Source: Brevundimonas naejangsanensis DSM 23858
GTDB taxonomy: Bacteria; Pseudomonadota; Alphaproteobacteria; Caulobacterales; Caulobacteraceae
Assembly (NCBI RefSeq): GCF_000421705.1
Contig: NZ_ATXN01000002.1
Span: 434,001 to 498,000, forward strand
Length of the DNA stretch: 64,000 bases
Direction: 5' to 3'
Part shown: positions 44,589-56,205 of the stretch, in pieces
How positions within the stretch are numbered: the stretch's first letter is position 1
How the letters are laid out: the number at the start of each line of letters is the position of its first letter
The notes under the pieces: model-generated
The model's input: only the letters and a program-made list of their open reading frames with translations
Database searches by the model: none
What the model was told of the DNA's origin: nothing
Program-made: the position numbers and the translations under genes

Positions 44589-45746
44589 TCAGAACAGCCC
44601 CTGTCCCTTCGGCAGTTCGACATAGCGGTGCACGCGCGTCGACAGGATCAGGCCGAAACCGACCATCACCGTCATCATCGACGATCCGCCATAGGACAAC
44701 ATCGGCATGGGCACGCCGACGACCGGCGCCAGCCCCATCACCATCGCCCCGTTGATGAGCATGAACAGGGCCACGAAGGCCGTCATGCCCGCCGCACTCA
44801 GACGACCGAAATGGCTGTGCGACAGCGCCGCGATCCGCAACGAAATCAGGATCAGCGCCACATAGCAGGCGATGACGGTGAAGGAGCCGATGAAGCCGAA
44901 CTCCTCCGACACCGTCGAGAAGATAAAGTCCGTGTGGCGTTCCGGCAGGAACTCCAGCTGGCTCTGACTGCCCAGACCATAGCCTTTGCCCATCAATCCG
45001 CCCGAACCCAGGGCGATCTTGGACTGGATGATGTTGTAGCCCGTGCCCGACGGGTCGGCTTCAGGGTTCAGGAAGGTCAGAACCCGGTTACGCTGATAGT
45101 CGTGCATGCCGAACATCACGAAAGGCGGGATGACGGCCACGGCGGCGGCGACGCCTGCGCCGATCACGCGCCAGCTCAAGCCCGCCATGAACATCATCAC
45201 CCCCCCGGTCAGGCCAATGATCATGGCCGAGCCGAGGTCCGGCTGCTTGGCCACCAGGATGAAGGGAACGCCGATAATCCCGGCCGGAAACAACAGCTTC
45301 CACGACCAGCGCGCGTCCTGAGCCGAATGTCCATGATACCAGCGCGCCAGGGCCAGCACGAGGCCGATCTTGACGAACTCGGCCGGCTGGATGCGGATGA
45401 AGCCCAGGTGCAGCCAGTTCTTGGCGCCGCCCGCCACGTACCCCAGCGGAGTGAACTCAACCAGCATCACCATGAACAGCAGGACGCCATAGACGGGATA
45501 GGCCGCGTGGAACCACCACTTCGGGTGGACCATGGCCAGACCGATCATGCCCGCCAACAAGACCCCGAAACGGATCAGATGCTTGGCCGCCCACGGCTGC
45601 CAGTGGCCGCCCGCGATCGAATAGAGCATCGCCGTGCCGATCCCGGCCAGAATGCACAGCAGGCCGATGATGCGCCAGTCCAGCTCTGCGAACTTGGTGG
45701 ACAGGCGATCGCGTTCGCCGGGGCGGGTCAGGGCGGAAGCGGTCAT
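44589..45746 (-). CDS. rodA: Rod-shape SEDS peptidoglycan polymerase RodA
   Basis: SEDS-family glycosyltransferase polymerising lipid II during cell elongation together with PBP2. 385 residues, about ten membrane helices. Conserved features: GAKNWLHLGFIRIQPAEFVKIGLVLALARWY, the KQPDLGSAM motif with the catalytic Asp, the periplasmic QLEFLPERHTDFIFSTVSEEFGF loop, and GVPMPMLSYGGSSMM. Its start overlaps the mrdA stop by four bases. It is the last gene of the mre operon. Confidence 0.96.
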   Translation of the reverse strand: MTASALTRPGERDRLSTKFAELDWRIIGLLCILAGIGTAMLYSIAGGHWQPWAAKHLIRFGVLLAGMIGLAMVHPKWWFHAAYPVYGVLLFMVMLVEFTPLGYVAGGAKNWLHLGFIRIQPAEFVKIGLVLALARWYHGHSAQDARWSWKLLFPAGIIGVPFILVAKQPDLGSAMIIGLTGGVMMFMAGLSWRVIGAGVAAAVAVIPPFVMFGMHDYQRNRVLTFLNPEADPSGTGYNIIQSKIALGSGGLMGKGYGLGSQSQLEFLPERHTDFIFSTVSEEFGFIGSFTVIACYVALILISLRIAALSHSHFGRLSAAGMTAFVALFMLINGAMVMGLAPVVGVPMPMLSYGGSSMMTVMVGFGLILSTRVHRYVELPKGQGLF

Positions 45747-47746
45747 TGTCCGGGCTCCGTCAACGGCGGCGGGGCGACGGCGGCGCCTGCTTCGGCATCG
45801 CCGTTGTCGATGGGCTCGCCTCTGGCTTCAGCCTCGCGGACGCCCGCGTCCTCCTGAGCCTCGAAACCGGCCGATTCGATGCGGGCGCGGATCTCGGGGT
45901 CCTTGAGCAGGGCCACCTTCATCGCTTCGCGCGCGCGCGGCGCCCCAGCAGTCCCCCCGCCCAGACCGCCATGCTGGACGATAACCGAGACGGCGTAGCG
46001 CGGGTTGTCGGTCGGCGCATAGGCGACGAAAAGGTTGTGGTCCTTCTGGTCCCACGGACGGCCCGCCCCCTTGCGCGACCCGGAGCCATAGTTGCGCGCC
46101 TGGGCCGTGCCGGTCTTGCCCGCCATCTTGACCGTGCCCAACCCCAGCTGACTATTGCGGAACCCCGTACCCCCAGCGGCGGTCACCGCCTCCATGCCGT
46201 CGCGAAGCACCTGAATCATCTCGGGCGTATAGGGCAGGTCGGCGAAGGCGCTGCCGCCCTGCTCGACCCCGCCGATCGACTTGATCAGGCGCGGCGTCAC
46301 CGCCTTGCGGCCATTGGCGATCCGCGCCGTATAAACGGCCAGTTGCAGGGCGTTCACCGTCAGCGCGCCCTGGCCGATGCCATAGCTGGGATTCTCGCCC
46401 GGATACCATTTCGTATCGCCGCGCACCGGATTCTTGCGGCGCCATTCGCGGTCCGGCACCAACCCGGCCTTCTGGCCGCCGATGCCGATATCGAATGTCT
46501 GCCCAAAGCCCAGATCCCGCGCAGTCTCGGCGATGGCGTCAGGCCCCATCTCTGCCGCCAGCGTCATGAAGTAGACGTTGCACGACGCCTTGATGGCCCC
46601 GCGCAAATCCAACGAGCCATGCCGCCCCAGACAGGCGAAGCGCCGCCCCAGATAGAAGCTGCCGCCGCAGAAGATGCGCCGCGACGGGTCCAGCCCCCGC
46701 TTCATCGCCGCCAGTCCCACGACCGGCTTGAAGGTCGAGCCCGGCGCGAAGGTGCCGCTCAACGCCTTGTCCAGCAGGGGGCGGCGCTCATAGTCGGCCA
46801 GGGCGCGATAGATCCTGGACGGCACCCCCGACACGAACAGGTTCGGATCGAACGACGGCGAAGACACCATCGCCAGGATGTCGCCGTTGCGCACATCCAT
46901 GACCACCATGCTGCCGGCTTCTTCGCCGAAGACTTCGAGCGCCCTCTGCTGGACGTCGTTGTCCAGCGTCAGCACGATCTCTGACCCCTGCACCGCCGGA
47001 CGCGAACCCGCGATGTCCTCTGCCACGACGCGGCCCCGCGCGTTGACCTCGACCCGCTTGCCGCCTTCGACGCCGCGCAGATCCAGGTCCAGCGAGCGTT
47101 CAATGCCCTGACGGCCGATACGGAAACCGGGGTTGAACAGGATGGCCGGCGGCTGCTCGCCCTTGTCCCGGATCGCCTTGACGTCGCGATCCGAGACCTT
47201 GGCCACATAGCCGACCACATGGGCGTAGGCGCCGCCGTGCGGATAGTAGCGGGCCTCGTTCATGTCAGCCATGACGCCGGGCAGTTCGGCCGCGTGCAGA
47301 TTGACCTTGGAGAACTCTTCCCACGTCAGGTCGCTCTTGACCGGAACCGGCGAGAATCGCGGCGCGGCGTTGACCTCGCGGATGATAGTCCGTCGCCGCT
47401 CCAGCGTGTCCGGCAGCAGTTGGCCCAGCAGGTCCAGCGTCTGATCCAGGTCCTTGGTCTCGTCGCGCACGACCAGCACGCGGAAGCTGGGCCGGTTGCC
47501 GGCGATGACTACGCCGTTGCGGTCCTTGATCAGGCCCCGCGGCGGCGGGACCTGACGGAAGTTAAACTGATTGCGGGTCGCCAGGGTGGCGAACTCTTCG
47601 GACTTGAACAGTTGCAGATGCGCCAACCGCCCGACCAGGGCCAGACCGCCCAGCGCCGTCGCCCCGCCCATCAGCATGGTGCGCCGCAGGAAGGAGCCCT
47701 GCCGTTCGTTCACATCGGAAAAGAAGATATGCGGTTCGCTGCTCAT
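45743..47746 (-). CDS. mrdA: Penicillin-binding protein 2 (elongation transpeptidase)
   Basis: Class B PBP, 667 residues: short cytoplasmic N-terminus, one membrane anchor (about 22-42), pedestal domain with VAGYVAKVSDRDVK, then the transpeptidase. The catalytic Ser is in APGSTFKP (about 345), the second motif SCN is in IKASCNVYF, and the KTG motif is in MAGKTGTAQARN. The last 60 residues are an acidic, Pro-rich tail (EDAGVREAEARGEP). It forms the elongasome core with RodA, whose gene overlaps it. Confidence 0.96.
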   Translation of the reverse strand: MSSEPHIFFSDVNERQGSFLRRTMLMGGATALGGLALVGRLAHLQLFKSEEFATLATRNQFNFRQVPPPRGLIKDRNGVVIAGNRPSFRVLVVRDETKDLDQTLDLLGQLLPDTLERRRTIIREVNAAPRFSPVPVKSDLTWEEFSKVNLHAAELPGVMADMNEARYYPHGGAYAHVVGYVAKVSDRDVKAIRDKGEQPPAILFNPGFRIGRQGIERSLDLDLRGVEGGKRVEVNARGRVVAEDIAGSRPAVQGSEIVLTLDNDVQQRALEVFGEEAGSMVVMDVRNGDILAMVSSPSFDPNLFVSGVPSRIYRALADYERRPLLDKALSGTFAPGSTFKPVVGLAAMKRGLDPSRRIFCGGSFYLGRRFACLGRHGSLDLRGAIKASCNVYFMTLAAEMGPDAIAETARDLGFGQTFDIGIGGQKAGLVPDREWRRKNPVRGDTKWYPGENPSYGIGQGALTVNALQLAVYTARIANGRKAVTPRLIKSIGGVEQGGSAFADLPYTPEMIQVLRDGMEAVTAAGGTGFRNSQLGLGTVKMAGKTGTAQARNYGSGSRKGAGRPWDQKDHNLFVAYAPTDNPRYAVSVIVQHGGLGGGTAGAPRAREAMKVALLKDPEIRARIESAGFEAQEDAGVREAEARGEPIDNGDAEAGAAVAPPPLTEPGQ

Positions 47747-48261
47747 CGGAATCGCACGTCCGCGTCGTCGAAACGCTCGATCAGCCAGCCGGCCAAGGGA
47801 AAGAGCAACAGCGTCGGGATCATCTGCCCCATGATAGCCAGCAGATTGGGCGCATTCCCAAGGCTGCCGCGCGTCACAAAATAGGCCACCGCAAACGCCA
47901 GACCTGTCGAGGCGACATAGAGGGCGAACAGGACGATGGTCGCCTGCCCCGCCAGATATTTCGAAGCCAGCAGAATGGCTCCATAGATCAGCAGCAGGTT
48001 AAGCGCCCACATCCCTGCCTTGCCGCCCCAGAAGAAGTCCAGAAACAGCCCCAGACCGAACAGCACGACCGGCGCCAGCATCGACGGCCGGATCAGCGGC
48101 CAGGCGAAGGCCAACACCATCGGCCAGACCGGCTCAGGCAAGGTCAGGCCGAACAGGCGCAGCGGAATGGCGAACAGAATGGTCACGGCTGCGGCGATCA
48201 GCGCTGGGTAGCCGATCCACTGCATCGGACCGACCATCCGTACGGTGATCGTCCGTCTCAC
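47743..48261 (-). CDS. mreD: Rod shape-determining protein MreD
   Basis: 172-residue inner-membrane protein with five or six hydrophobic helices and few charged residues. MreD proteins diverge strongly, and the call rests on length, topology (VVLFGLGLFLDFFWGGKAGMWALNLL), and position between mreC and mrdA. It overlaps both neighbours by four bases (ATGA), so it is translated with them. It helps link MreC to the PBP2-RodA pair. Confidence 0.9.
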   Translation of the reverse strand: MRRTITVRMVGPMQWIGYPALIAAAVTILFAIPLRLFGLTLPEPVWPMVLAFAWPLIRPSMLAPVVLFGLGLFLDFFWGGKAGMWALNLLLIYGAILLASKYLAGQATIVLFALYVASTGLAFAVAYFVTRGSLGNAPNLLAIMGQMIPTLLLFPLAGWLIERFDDADVRFR

Positions 48262-49346
48262 TCGCGGCCCCCGTCGGGCGTTCCAGCCGCAGGTGCGGCA
48301 GGCTGGGTCGCGGCTTCGAGCGGCGTCGCGGTCGGAACCGGCGGCGGGGCGGCGTTGGCGGCGCGCACACGGTCGGCGGCGGCCTTGACGGCGGCGGCGC
48401 GGCGGGTCGCCACGTCCTGAATGGCGGCGGCCTGAGCGGCGGTCGGCGGCGGCGCCGTCTTCAGGCTGGACAGCGGCGGCGCGTTCAGCGCGTTCTGGTC
48501 AGCCAGCTGGCCGAAATCCTGGAACAGCAGGACGCGCACATAGTCGATGGCGGTGCGATCGCTGTACAGCTTGACCCGCCAGGAGCCGTCGACCCCCTTG
48601 GCCACGACGCCGACCGGCAGGCCGCGCGGGAATCCGCCGCCATCGCCCGAGGTCAGGATGCGGTCGCCGTCCTGCACCGAGCCCTGTCCACGCACATAGT
48701 CCAGACGCGGGCTGCGGCTGCCGTCTCCGGTCAGCATGGCGCGTGCGTCGGTGCGTTCGACCATCACAGGAATACGCGAAGCCACATCGGTCAGAAGAAC
48801 CATGCGGCTGTAACCGCCGGCGGCGCCCGCGATGCGGCCGACCAGGCCGTGCTCGCTCAGGACCGGATTACCGACGCGCACGCCCTTGGCGGCGCCCACG
48901 TTCAGCAGGCGCGAACGGGCGAAGGGGCCGCGCGCATCAGTAATGGCCCGCCCGGCCGTCATCTCGATCGGCGGTTCGGTCTGCAGGCCCAGCAGTTGTT
49001 CATAGCGCGCGTTGAGGTTCTTGAGCGCCAGGGCGTCGTCGCGCCATGCGCTCATCTCCGCCAGTTCACGACGCAGGCGGCGGTTCTCGGAGACGGCGAA
49101 GAAATAGCCTTTGACGAAGTCGACCGCGTCGCCCGTCCATCGCACAGGAGCCGCCAACACCCCGCCCGTCGTTCCGGCGGCGGTATCGAACGCAGCCTGT
49201 GCGGGCTGGAGATCATCCACGCTGGGCGGCGGGCGATCGGCGAGCAGAAGCATGATCGCCGCGACGATGCCGCCGACAACCATGACCGCAGCCGTCCAGG
49301 CCAGCGGCACCTTCAGATTCTCGAACGGTCCGTCGCGAAACGCCAC
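48258..49346 (-). CDS. mreC: Rod shape-determining protein MreC
   Basis: 362 residues. A cytoplasmic stub is followed by one membrane helix (about 14-36), a periplasmic coiled coil (about 75-115, NRRLRRELAEMSAWRDD), and two beta-barrel domains with GPFARSRLLNVGAAKGVRVGNPVL and LTSGDGGGFPRGLPVG. An Ala/Pro/Gln-rich tail of about 80 residues follows, longer than in enteric MreC. It activates PBP2. The gene is separated from mreB by 119 bases holding a hairpin. Confidence 0.95.
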   Translation of the reverse strand: MAFRDGPFENLKVPLAWTAAVMVVGGIVAAIMLLLADRPPPSVDDLQPAQAAFDTAAGTTGGVLAAPVRWTGDAVDFVKGYFFAVSENRRLRRELAEMSAWRDDALALKNLNARYEQLLGLQTEPPIEMTAGRAITDARGPFARSRLLNVGAAKGVRVGNPVLSEHGLVGRIAGAAGGYSRMVLLTDVASRIPVMVERTDARAMLTGDGSRSPRLDYVRGQGSVQDGDRILTSGDGGGFPRGLPVGVVAKGVDGSWRVKLYSDRTAIDYVRVLLFQDFGQLADQNALNAPPLSSLKTAPPPTAAQAAAIQDVATRRAAAVKAAADRVRAANAAPPPVPTATPLEAATQPAAPAAGTPDGGRE

Positions 49347-49415
49347 GGCCAGCCCTTCCTGCTAGAGCTCAGGGATCAGCGGGCCGAGGCCCGCCTTCGC
49401 GTGTGAAACAACCGT

Positions 49416-49449
49416 CGGGGGCGGCCTATAGCAGTCTGCGGCGCCCCCG
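49416..49449 (-). promoter_or_regulatory. Hairpin in the mreB-mreC intergenic gap
   Basis: CGGGGGCG and CGCCCCCG form a perfect 8-bp GC stem with an 18-base loop, 16 bases after the mreB stop. No U-run follows on the minus strand. It could be a partial terminator or mRNA-processing site giving more MreB than MreC (inference). Confidence 0.4.
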
Positions 49450-49465
49450 GCGGCCAGTCAGTCTG

Positions 49466-50515
<1,050 letters not shown>

Positions 50516-50700
50516 TTACCGCTTTAGTTCGGGCCTGCAAGGGCGTGAATTTCATTCGTCCGCTGTGGCGACGCCCTACCCCCGCTTCGCGTAACCGCAA
50601 AGCCGTCCTGACCGTCTTCGCCGAGCCGACTACAGGCCCGTTTGCCCTCATGCCGCGGGGATTGCAAGCGCCTATGGCTTCTCGATCACAGGCTTGTCAC

Positions 50701-50722
50701 GGCAAGGCTTGAAAGCCTTGCC
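50701..50722 (-). terminator. Hairpin after the GST gene
   Basis: GGCAAGGC pairs with GCCTTGCC around a six-base loop, 31 bases past the GST stop and upstream of mreB. There is no clear U-run, so terminator function is tentative. Confidence 0.4.
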
Positions 50723-50753
50723 AGTCAAGCTTTCCAGCCCCGCTTGGGCCGCA

Positions 50754-51371
50754 TCAGACCGCCGGAATGCCTTCGGCCTCAAGCACGCGCTGTACGGCCG
50801 GGCGCGCCTGCACCCGGTCAAGATGGTCGTTCAGCCTGGCGAACCGGGTCTTGTCCAGCAGCCCCGCCTGACGCGCCCAGCGCGTGAAGACCATCAGATA
50901 GCCGTCCGCCATCGAATAATCTTCGCCCATGACCCAAGGGCCGGTCAGCACATGGTTCTCGGCCAGATCGTACTTCTCCAGCGCAATCTTCACGGCCTCC
51001 TCCCTCGCCTCGCCTTCCAGCGCCGGTCGTGAGAACAGCGTCTTGCCGATGGCCGGATGCAGCGACGAGGCCAGCCAGCCGTTGACGGCCTGCATCCGCG
51101 CGAACTCGAACGGGTCTTTCAGATCGGCCAGTCCGGCCTGCGGATGCGTCTGCGCCACATAGGCCAGGATGGCTGCGTTCTGGGTGATCACGCCCTCGGA
51201 GGTCTGAAGCGCCGGGGTCACGCCCGCCGGATTGATCGCCAGATATTCCGGCGTCCGCTGCTGACCGGCGCGCAGGTCGATCTTCTCGATCTCATAATCC
51301 GCGCCCGCCTCTTCCAGACCGATGTGCGAGGCGATGGCGCAGGCGCCGGGGGAATAATAGAGCTTCAGCAT
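50754..51371 (-). CDS. Glutathione S-transferase family protein
   Basis: 205 residues, start ATG after GGAG. The N-terminal thioredoxin-like domain (1-80) reads LKLYYSPGACAIASHIGLEEAG, with the SPGACA segment of beta-class bacterial GSTs, and NPAGVTPALQ and the glutathione-contacting ITQNAAILAYVA follow. The C-terminal domain is all-helical with the GEDYSMADGYLMVF capping motif. It begins 13 bases after the TVP38 gene, so the two are likely co-transcribed. Substrate unknown. Confidence 0.92.
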   Translation of the reverse strand: MLKLYYSPGACAIASHIGLEEAGADYEIEKIDLRAGQQRTPEYLAINPAGVTPALQTSEGVITQNAAILAYVAQTHPQAGLADLKDPFEFARMQAVNGWLASSLHPAIGKTLFSRPALEGEAREEAVKIALEKYDLAENHVLTGPWVMGEDYSMADGYLMVFTRWARQAGLLDKTRFARLNDHLDRVQARPAVQRVLEAEGIPAV

Positions 51372-51384
51372 GGTCGTTCTCCGA

Positions 51385-52107
51385 TCAATCGACTGACAGG
51401 CCGCGCGCAGCCTCACGGCGCTTCACCCACTCGCGCACAGCCAGCATCAATACAAGCCAGACGGCGGCGACCGCCGCAAGGATCACCGAGGTCCAGACGC
51501 CGTCGCCGCTGACCGCCGCCATGAAGGATCCGCCGAAGAAGGCGACCAGCGCCGTCTTGGGCAGGACCCCCAGCGCGCACCCCGCCAGATAGGCCGGGAA
51601 TGAGGCGCGCACGGCACCGAAGGCCATGTTCACGACGATGAAGGGCGCCGAGGGGACATTGCGGATGATGAAGCTGGCCGAAAAGGCGTTGCGGCCGACG
51701 AACCTGCGGATGCGCTCAACCGTCCCGCCGCCGTATCGCTCCAGCGTCCGTGCGGTCGGTCCGCGCCCCAGCCAATAGGTCACGGCCGCCGAGGCGATGG
51801 TGGCGATCCAGCTATAGAGAAATCCGAACCACGGCCCGAACGCCACGACGCAGGCGGCGATCAACAGGAACTGCGGCACGCCGATGAAGGCCGACAGGGT
51901 GAAAACAACAACCGCCGCCACCAGTCCCCACGGCCCGGCGCGATACCCCGCCAGCCAGTGCTCCAGTCGATCCTCAGCCCCCAGCGCCAGTTGTGTCTTG
52001 CCCAGAGCGAACAGGGCGATGATTCCCGCCAGCAGCAGCAGGGTCACGGCCAGGGTGCGCCACCGCCTGGCCTCCATATTCAGCAGAAAATCGACGACCC
52101 GCCGCAT
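51385..52107 (-). CDS. TVP38/TMEM64 (DedA-like) membrane protein
   Basis: About 240 residues from the ATG at 52107 (a GTG at 52149 is less likely). Five or six membrane helices. The SNARE-associated/VTT domain shows FTLSAFIGVPQFLLIAACVVAFGP, a GR motif (YWLGRGPTARTL) and FIIRNVPSAPFIVVNMAFGA. Members of this superfamily are implicated in lipid scrambling or transport; the role of this one is not known. It is divergent from the aminotransferase gene. Confidence 0.87.
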   Translation of the reverse strand: MRRVVDFLLNMEARRWRTLAVTLLLLAGIIALFALGKTQLALGAEDRLEHWLAGYRAGPWGLVAAVVVFTLSAFIGVPQFLLIAACVVAFGPWFGFLYSWIATIASAAVTYWLGRGPTARTLERYGGGTVERIRRFVGRNAFSASFIIRNVPSAPFIVVNMAFGAVRASFPAYLAGCALGVLPKTALVAFFGGSFMAAVSGDGVWTSVILAAVAAVWLVLMLAVREWVKRREAARGLSVD

Positions 52108-52109
52108 AG

Positions 52110-53435
<1,326 letters not shown>

Positions 53436-53439
53436 GCTC

Positions 53440-53853
53440 TCAGTGAACCGGCGCCGGCGGAATGTTCAACGTCGGCGCCGTTTTCAGGATGAACTCGCTG
53501 CACCAGACGATGGCGCGACGCGAGTTGTCGACCACCCCGCCGGGAATGCGTGACAGGCGACAGGCGGCGTCCGGCTCGCCCTCAACCTCGGGCCCTGCGT
53601 AAAGCACGATCGGGCCGTCGGGCAGGCTGCCCTCGCGATACAGCATGATCAGCGGCGGCACGGAACGCACGGCCAGCGCCGCGTCATCCCGCGTCATGTC
53701 CTCGCCCAGAAGAGCGCGCGCCTGACCGCCCGGATCGCCCGACTCCAGACGAAACAGCTGCGCGCTCAGGGCGTCGCCCGGCTCTGGCCTCAATGTAAAA
53801 CTTGGCGGCTGTTGCGCGCCCAGTTGCCCGGCGACAAGAAGCGCCGCCAGCAT
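53440..53853 (-). CDS. Small exported hypothetical protein
   Basis: 137 residues from the ATG that shares its A with the polyprenyl synthase stop (TGATG). The N-terminus LAALLVAGQLGAQQPP is a short signal peptide. The mature protein has two cysteines (DAACRLSR and IVWCSEF) that could form a disulphide, and ends NIPPAPVH. Between them is IPGGVVDNSRRAIV. No family recognised. It is translationally coupled to ispB and abuts the convergent aminotransferase gene. Confidence 0.68.
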   Translation of the reverse strand: MLAALLVAGQLGAQQPPSFTLRPEPGDALSAQLFRLESGDPGGQARALLGEDMTRDDAALAVRSVPPLIMLYREGSLPDGPIVLYAGPEVEGEPDAACRLSRIPGGVVDNSRRAIVWCSEFILKTAPTLNIPPAPVH

Positions 53854-54926
53854 CAGGTCGCCCGGCTGACAGCGAAGTCGGCCAGGGACTCCAGCGCCGA
53901 GCGCCACGGCCCAGCGGGCAGCGCCTGCAAGGCGGCCTTGGCGCGGTCGGCGTATTCAGTCGCCGTATCCAGCGTAGCTTCGACCGCGCCGCTGCTGACG
54001 ATCAACTGGCGCGCCCGCTCGAAATCCTCGGGCTTGCGGTCGCCCTTGGTGATGACGCGGTCCCAGAACAGGTCCTCGGTTCCTTTGGTCCGCTGAACAG
54101 CCAGCAATAGCGGCAGGGTCGCCTTGCCCTCATTGAAGTCGTCGCCGGCGTTCTTGCCCAGCGTCTCAGTCGCGCCGCCGTAATCCAGCGCGTCGTCCGC
54201 CAACTGGAAGGCGATGCCCAGACCCATGCCGTAGTCACGCAGGGCCGCGACCTGTCCATCCGTGGCGCCCGCTCCGACCGCGCCGGACTCGGCGGCGGCG
54301 GCGAACAGCTCGGCCGTCTTGGCGCGGATGATCTGCAGATAGGTGTCCAGGTCCAGATTCAGGTCATGGGCGCGCGTCAGTTGCAGCACCTCGCCCTCGG
54401 CGATCACGGCCGAGGCCCGCGCCAGAATGCCGAGCGCACGCAGCGAATCCGTCTCGACCATCAGCTCGAACGCGCGCGCGAACAGGAAGTCGCCCACCAG
54501 CACCGAAGAGGCCGCGCCCCAGATCAGGTGCGCCGCGACCTTGCCCCGGCGCATTTCCGAGCCGTCGACGATGTCGTCATGCAGCAGGGTGGCGGTGTGG
54601 ATGAATTCGACCGAGGCGGCCAGTTTCTTGGGGCCTTCGATGTCGCCGGTCTGGCCCGCCGCGCGCGCCGCAGCAACGGTCAGCAGGGGACGCAGACGCT
54701 TGCCGCCCGCCGAGACCAGATGTTCGGCCAGCAGGGGGATCACCGGCACATCGGACTGCATCCGCGCGATGATCAGGGCGTCGACCGCCGCCATGTCGTC
54801 CTTGGCCAGACGAACCAGGGCGTCTACATCGCCCTTGGGCCGGGAGGCGACGGCGAGAGCTGCGTCCACGAAAATCTCTTTCAGCACAGGGGCGAAGGGG
54901 GAGATTCGCCCGAAATTCACACGCAT
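53853..54926 (-). CDS. ispB: Polyprenyl (octaprenyl/decaprenyl) diphosphate synthase
   Basis: Trans-prenyltransferase making the ubiquinone side chain from FPP and IPP, 357 residues from ATG 54926 (a further ATG at 54971 would overlap the divergent gene). First Asp-rich motif LLHDDIVDGSEMRRG, second FQLADDALDYGG, with GGKRLRPLL as the Arg/Lys IPP-binding site. Product length cannot be read from the sequence. Divergent from the methyltransferase at 54970. Confidence 0.92.
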   Translation of the reverse strand: MRVNFGRISPFAPVLKEIFVDAALAVASRPKGDVDALVRLAKDDMAAVDALIIARMQSDVPVIPLLAEHLVSAGGKRLRPLLTVAAARAAGQTGDIEGPKKLAASVEFIHTATLLHDDIVDGSEMRRGKVAAHLIWGAASSVLVGDFLFARAFELMVETDSLRALGILARASAVIAEGEVLQLTRAHDLNLDLDTYLQIIRAKTAELFAAAAESGAVGAGATDGQVAALRDYGMGLGIAFQLADDALDYGGATETLGKNAGDDFNEGKATLPLLLAVQRTKGTEDLFWDRVITKGDRKPEDFERARQLIVSSGAVEATLDTATEYADRAKAALQALPAGPWRSALESLADFAVSRAT

Positions 54927-54969
54927 CCGCTTGCCCGGACGCGACGCGGCGCACAATGGTGGCGGCGTC

Positions 54970-55740
54970 ATGATGGGTCAAGCCGAGTCATCCCTTACAA
55001 CCGCCGCCGATGTTGCGGAATCCGCTCTGCTGGGCGGACGCATACGCCTGCGCCAGCCTGCGCGCGGCTATCGCGCCGGTCTGGACGCGGCTCTGCTGGC
55101 CGCCGCCGTCGGCGCCCGACCGGGCGAACGGGTGATCGAGGCCGGCTGCGGCGCCGGGGCGGTGCTGATGCAGATCGCGGCGCGACGGCCCGAGGCCCTG
55201 CTGACCGGACTGGAGCGCGACGCCGCCGCCGCCGCCCTGGCCCGACAGAACGCCGAGCTGAATCAGGCCGCCTCGCGCACGACCATATTGGACGGCGACG
55301 TGGCCCACGCCTTCCGCGCCCTGGACCTGCCGCCGTTCGACTGGGCGATCAGCAATCCGCCCTTCTTCGACGATCCCGGCGCCCTGCGCGCCCCCGCCGA
55401 GGGCAAGCGCGGCGCCTGGATGGCCGACGACGGCCTGTCCGCCTGGACCGGCTTTTTGCTGAAGGCGGTGCGCGAGGGCGGACGCATCGTCATCATTCAC
55501 CGCGCCGACCGGCTGGCCGACATCCTGGCGCTGCTGGCGCCCAAGGCCGGTTCGTTCGCCATTCGCCCGATCCAGCCTTACGTCGATCAGCCCGCCAAAC
55601 GGGTGCTGGTCCAGGCCATCAAGACGGGCAAGGCGCCGCTGCGCCTTCTGCCGCCGTTGATCGTACACGACCGCGCGGGGGCCAAGCACACCCTACAGGC
55701 CGAGGCCATTCTGCGCGGCGAGGCCGAACTCGGCTTCTGA
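54970..55740 (+). CDS. TrmN6-like tRNA (adenine-N6) methyltransferase
   Basis: 256 residues, from the first of two adjacent ATGs. It starts with the LLGGRIRLRQPARGYRAGLDAALLAA segment typical of this family. The SAM motif is VIEAGCGAGAVLMQIA, and the N6-adenine catalytic motif is SNPPFF near residue 131. E. coli YfiC/TrmN6 methylates A37 of tRNA-Val; the target here is inferred from similarity. Its promoter must lie inside the 43-base gap to ispB. Confidence 0.87.
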   Translation: MMGQAESSLTTAADVAESALLGGRIRLRQPARGYRAGLDAALLAAAVGARPGERVIEAGCGAGAVLMQIAARRPEALLTGLERDAAAAALARQNAELNQAASRTTILDGDVAHAFRALDLPPFDWAISNPPFFDDPGALRAPAEGKRGAWMADDGLSAWTGFLLKAVREGGRIVIIHRADRLADILALLAPKAGSFAIRPIQPYVDQPAKRVLVQAIKTGKAPLRLLPPLIVHDRAGAKHTLQAEAILRGEAELGF

Positions 55741-55751
55741 CCGCCAGGCCT

Positions 55752-56180
55752 CTACCCCTTCAGCAGGCGATCACGCGCTGCATTGACGCGGGCGGCCAGG
55801 CCTTCGGTCCCGCCCTGATCGGGATGGGCGCGCGCCATCAGGCGTCGCCAGGCGGCCTGCACCGTCTGCGCGTCGGCCCCGGCCGTTACGCCCAGGATCG
55901 CCCGCGCCTCGGCTTCGCTCATCCGCTCTGAGGGCTGAGCCTTCGACGCTACGGGCCTGACGCGCGACTGCACCGCCAGCCAGACCCCGGCCAGCGCCAT
56001 GCCGCCGCTGATCAGCCAGGCCCCGCGCGCCGCCGCCAGCACCGCCCCGGCCAACAGGGCCGCGCTCAGTATCGTCGCCGAAATGCGCCAGTGACCGCGC
56101 CGGGCGCGCTCGGTCTGACGGCCCAGCCGCACCAGAGCCCACAGGGCCACGGCGGCCAGACCCAGCCAGATCAATCCCAT
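55752..56180 (-). CDS. Membrane-anchored DnaJ-domain protein
   Basis: 142 residues. Three hydrophobic segments at the N-terminus (to about residue 70) anchor it. The C-terminal J domain (about 85-140) has the HPD motif in LMARAHPDQGGTEG. It resembles alphaproteobacterial Tim14/DjlA-like co-chaperones that recruit DnaK to the membrane. It lies 25 bases downstream of mipZ on the same strand, probably in the same transcript. Confidence 0.88.
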   Translation of the reverse strand: MGLIWLGLAAVALWALVRLGRQTERARRGHWRISATILSAALLAGAVLAAARGAWLISGGMALAGVWLAVQSRVRPVASKAQPSERMSEAEARAILGVTAGADAQTVQAAWRRLMARAHPDQGGTEGLAARVNAARDRLLKG

Positions 56181-56205
56181 AAAGCTCTATCGGCCCATGA
56201 AGCAG

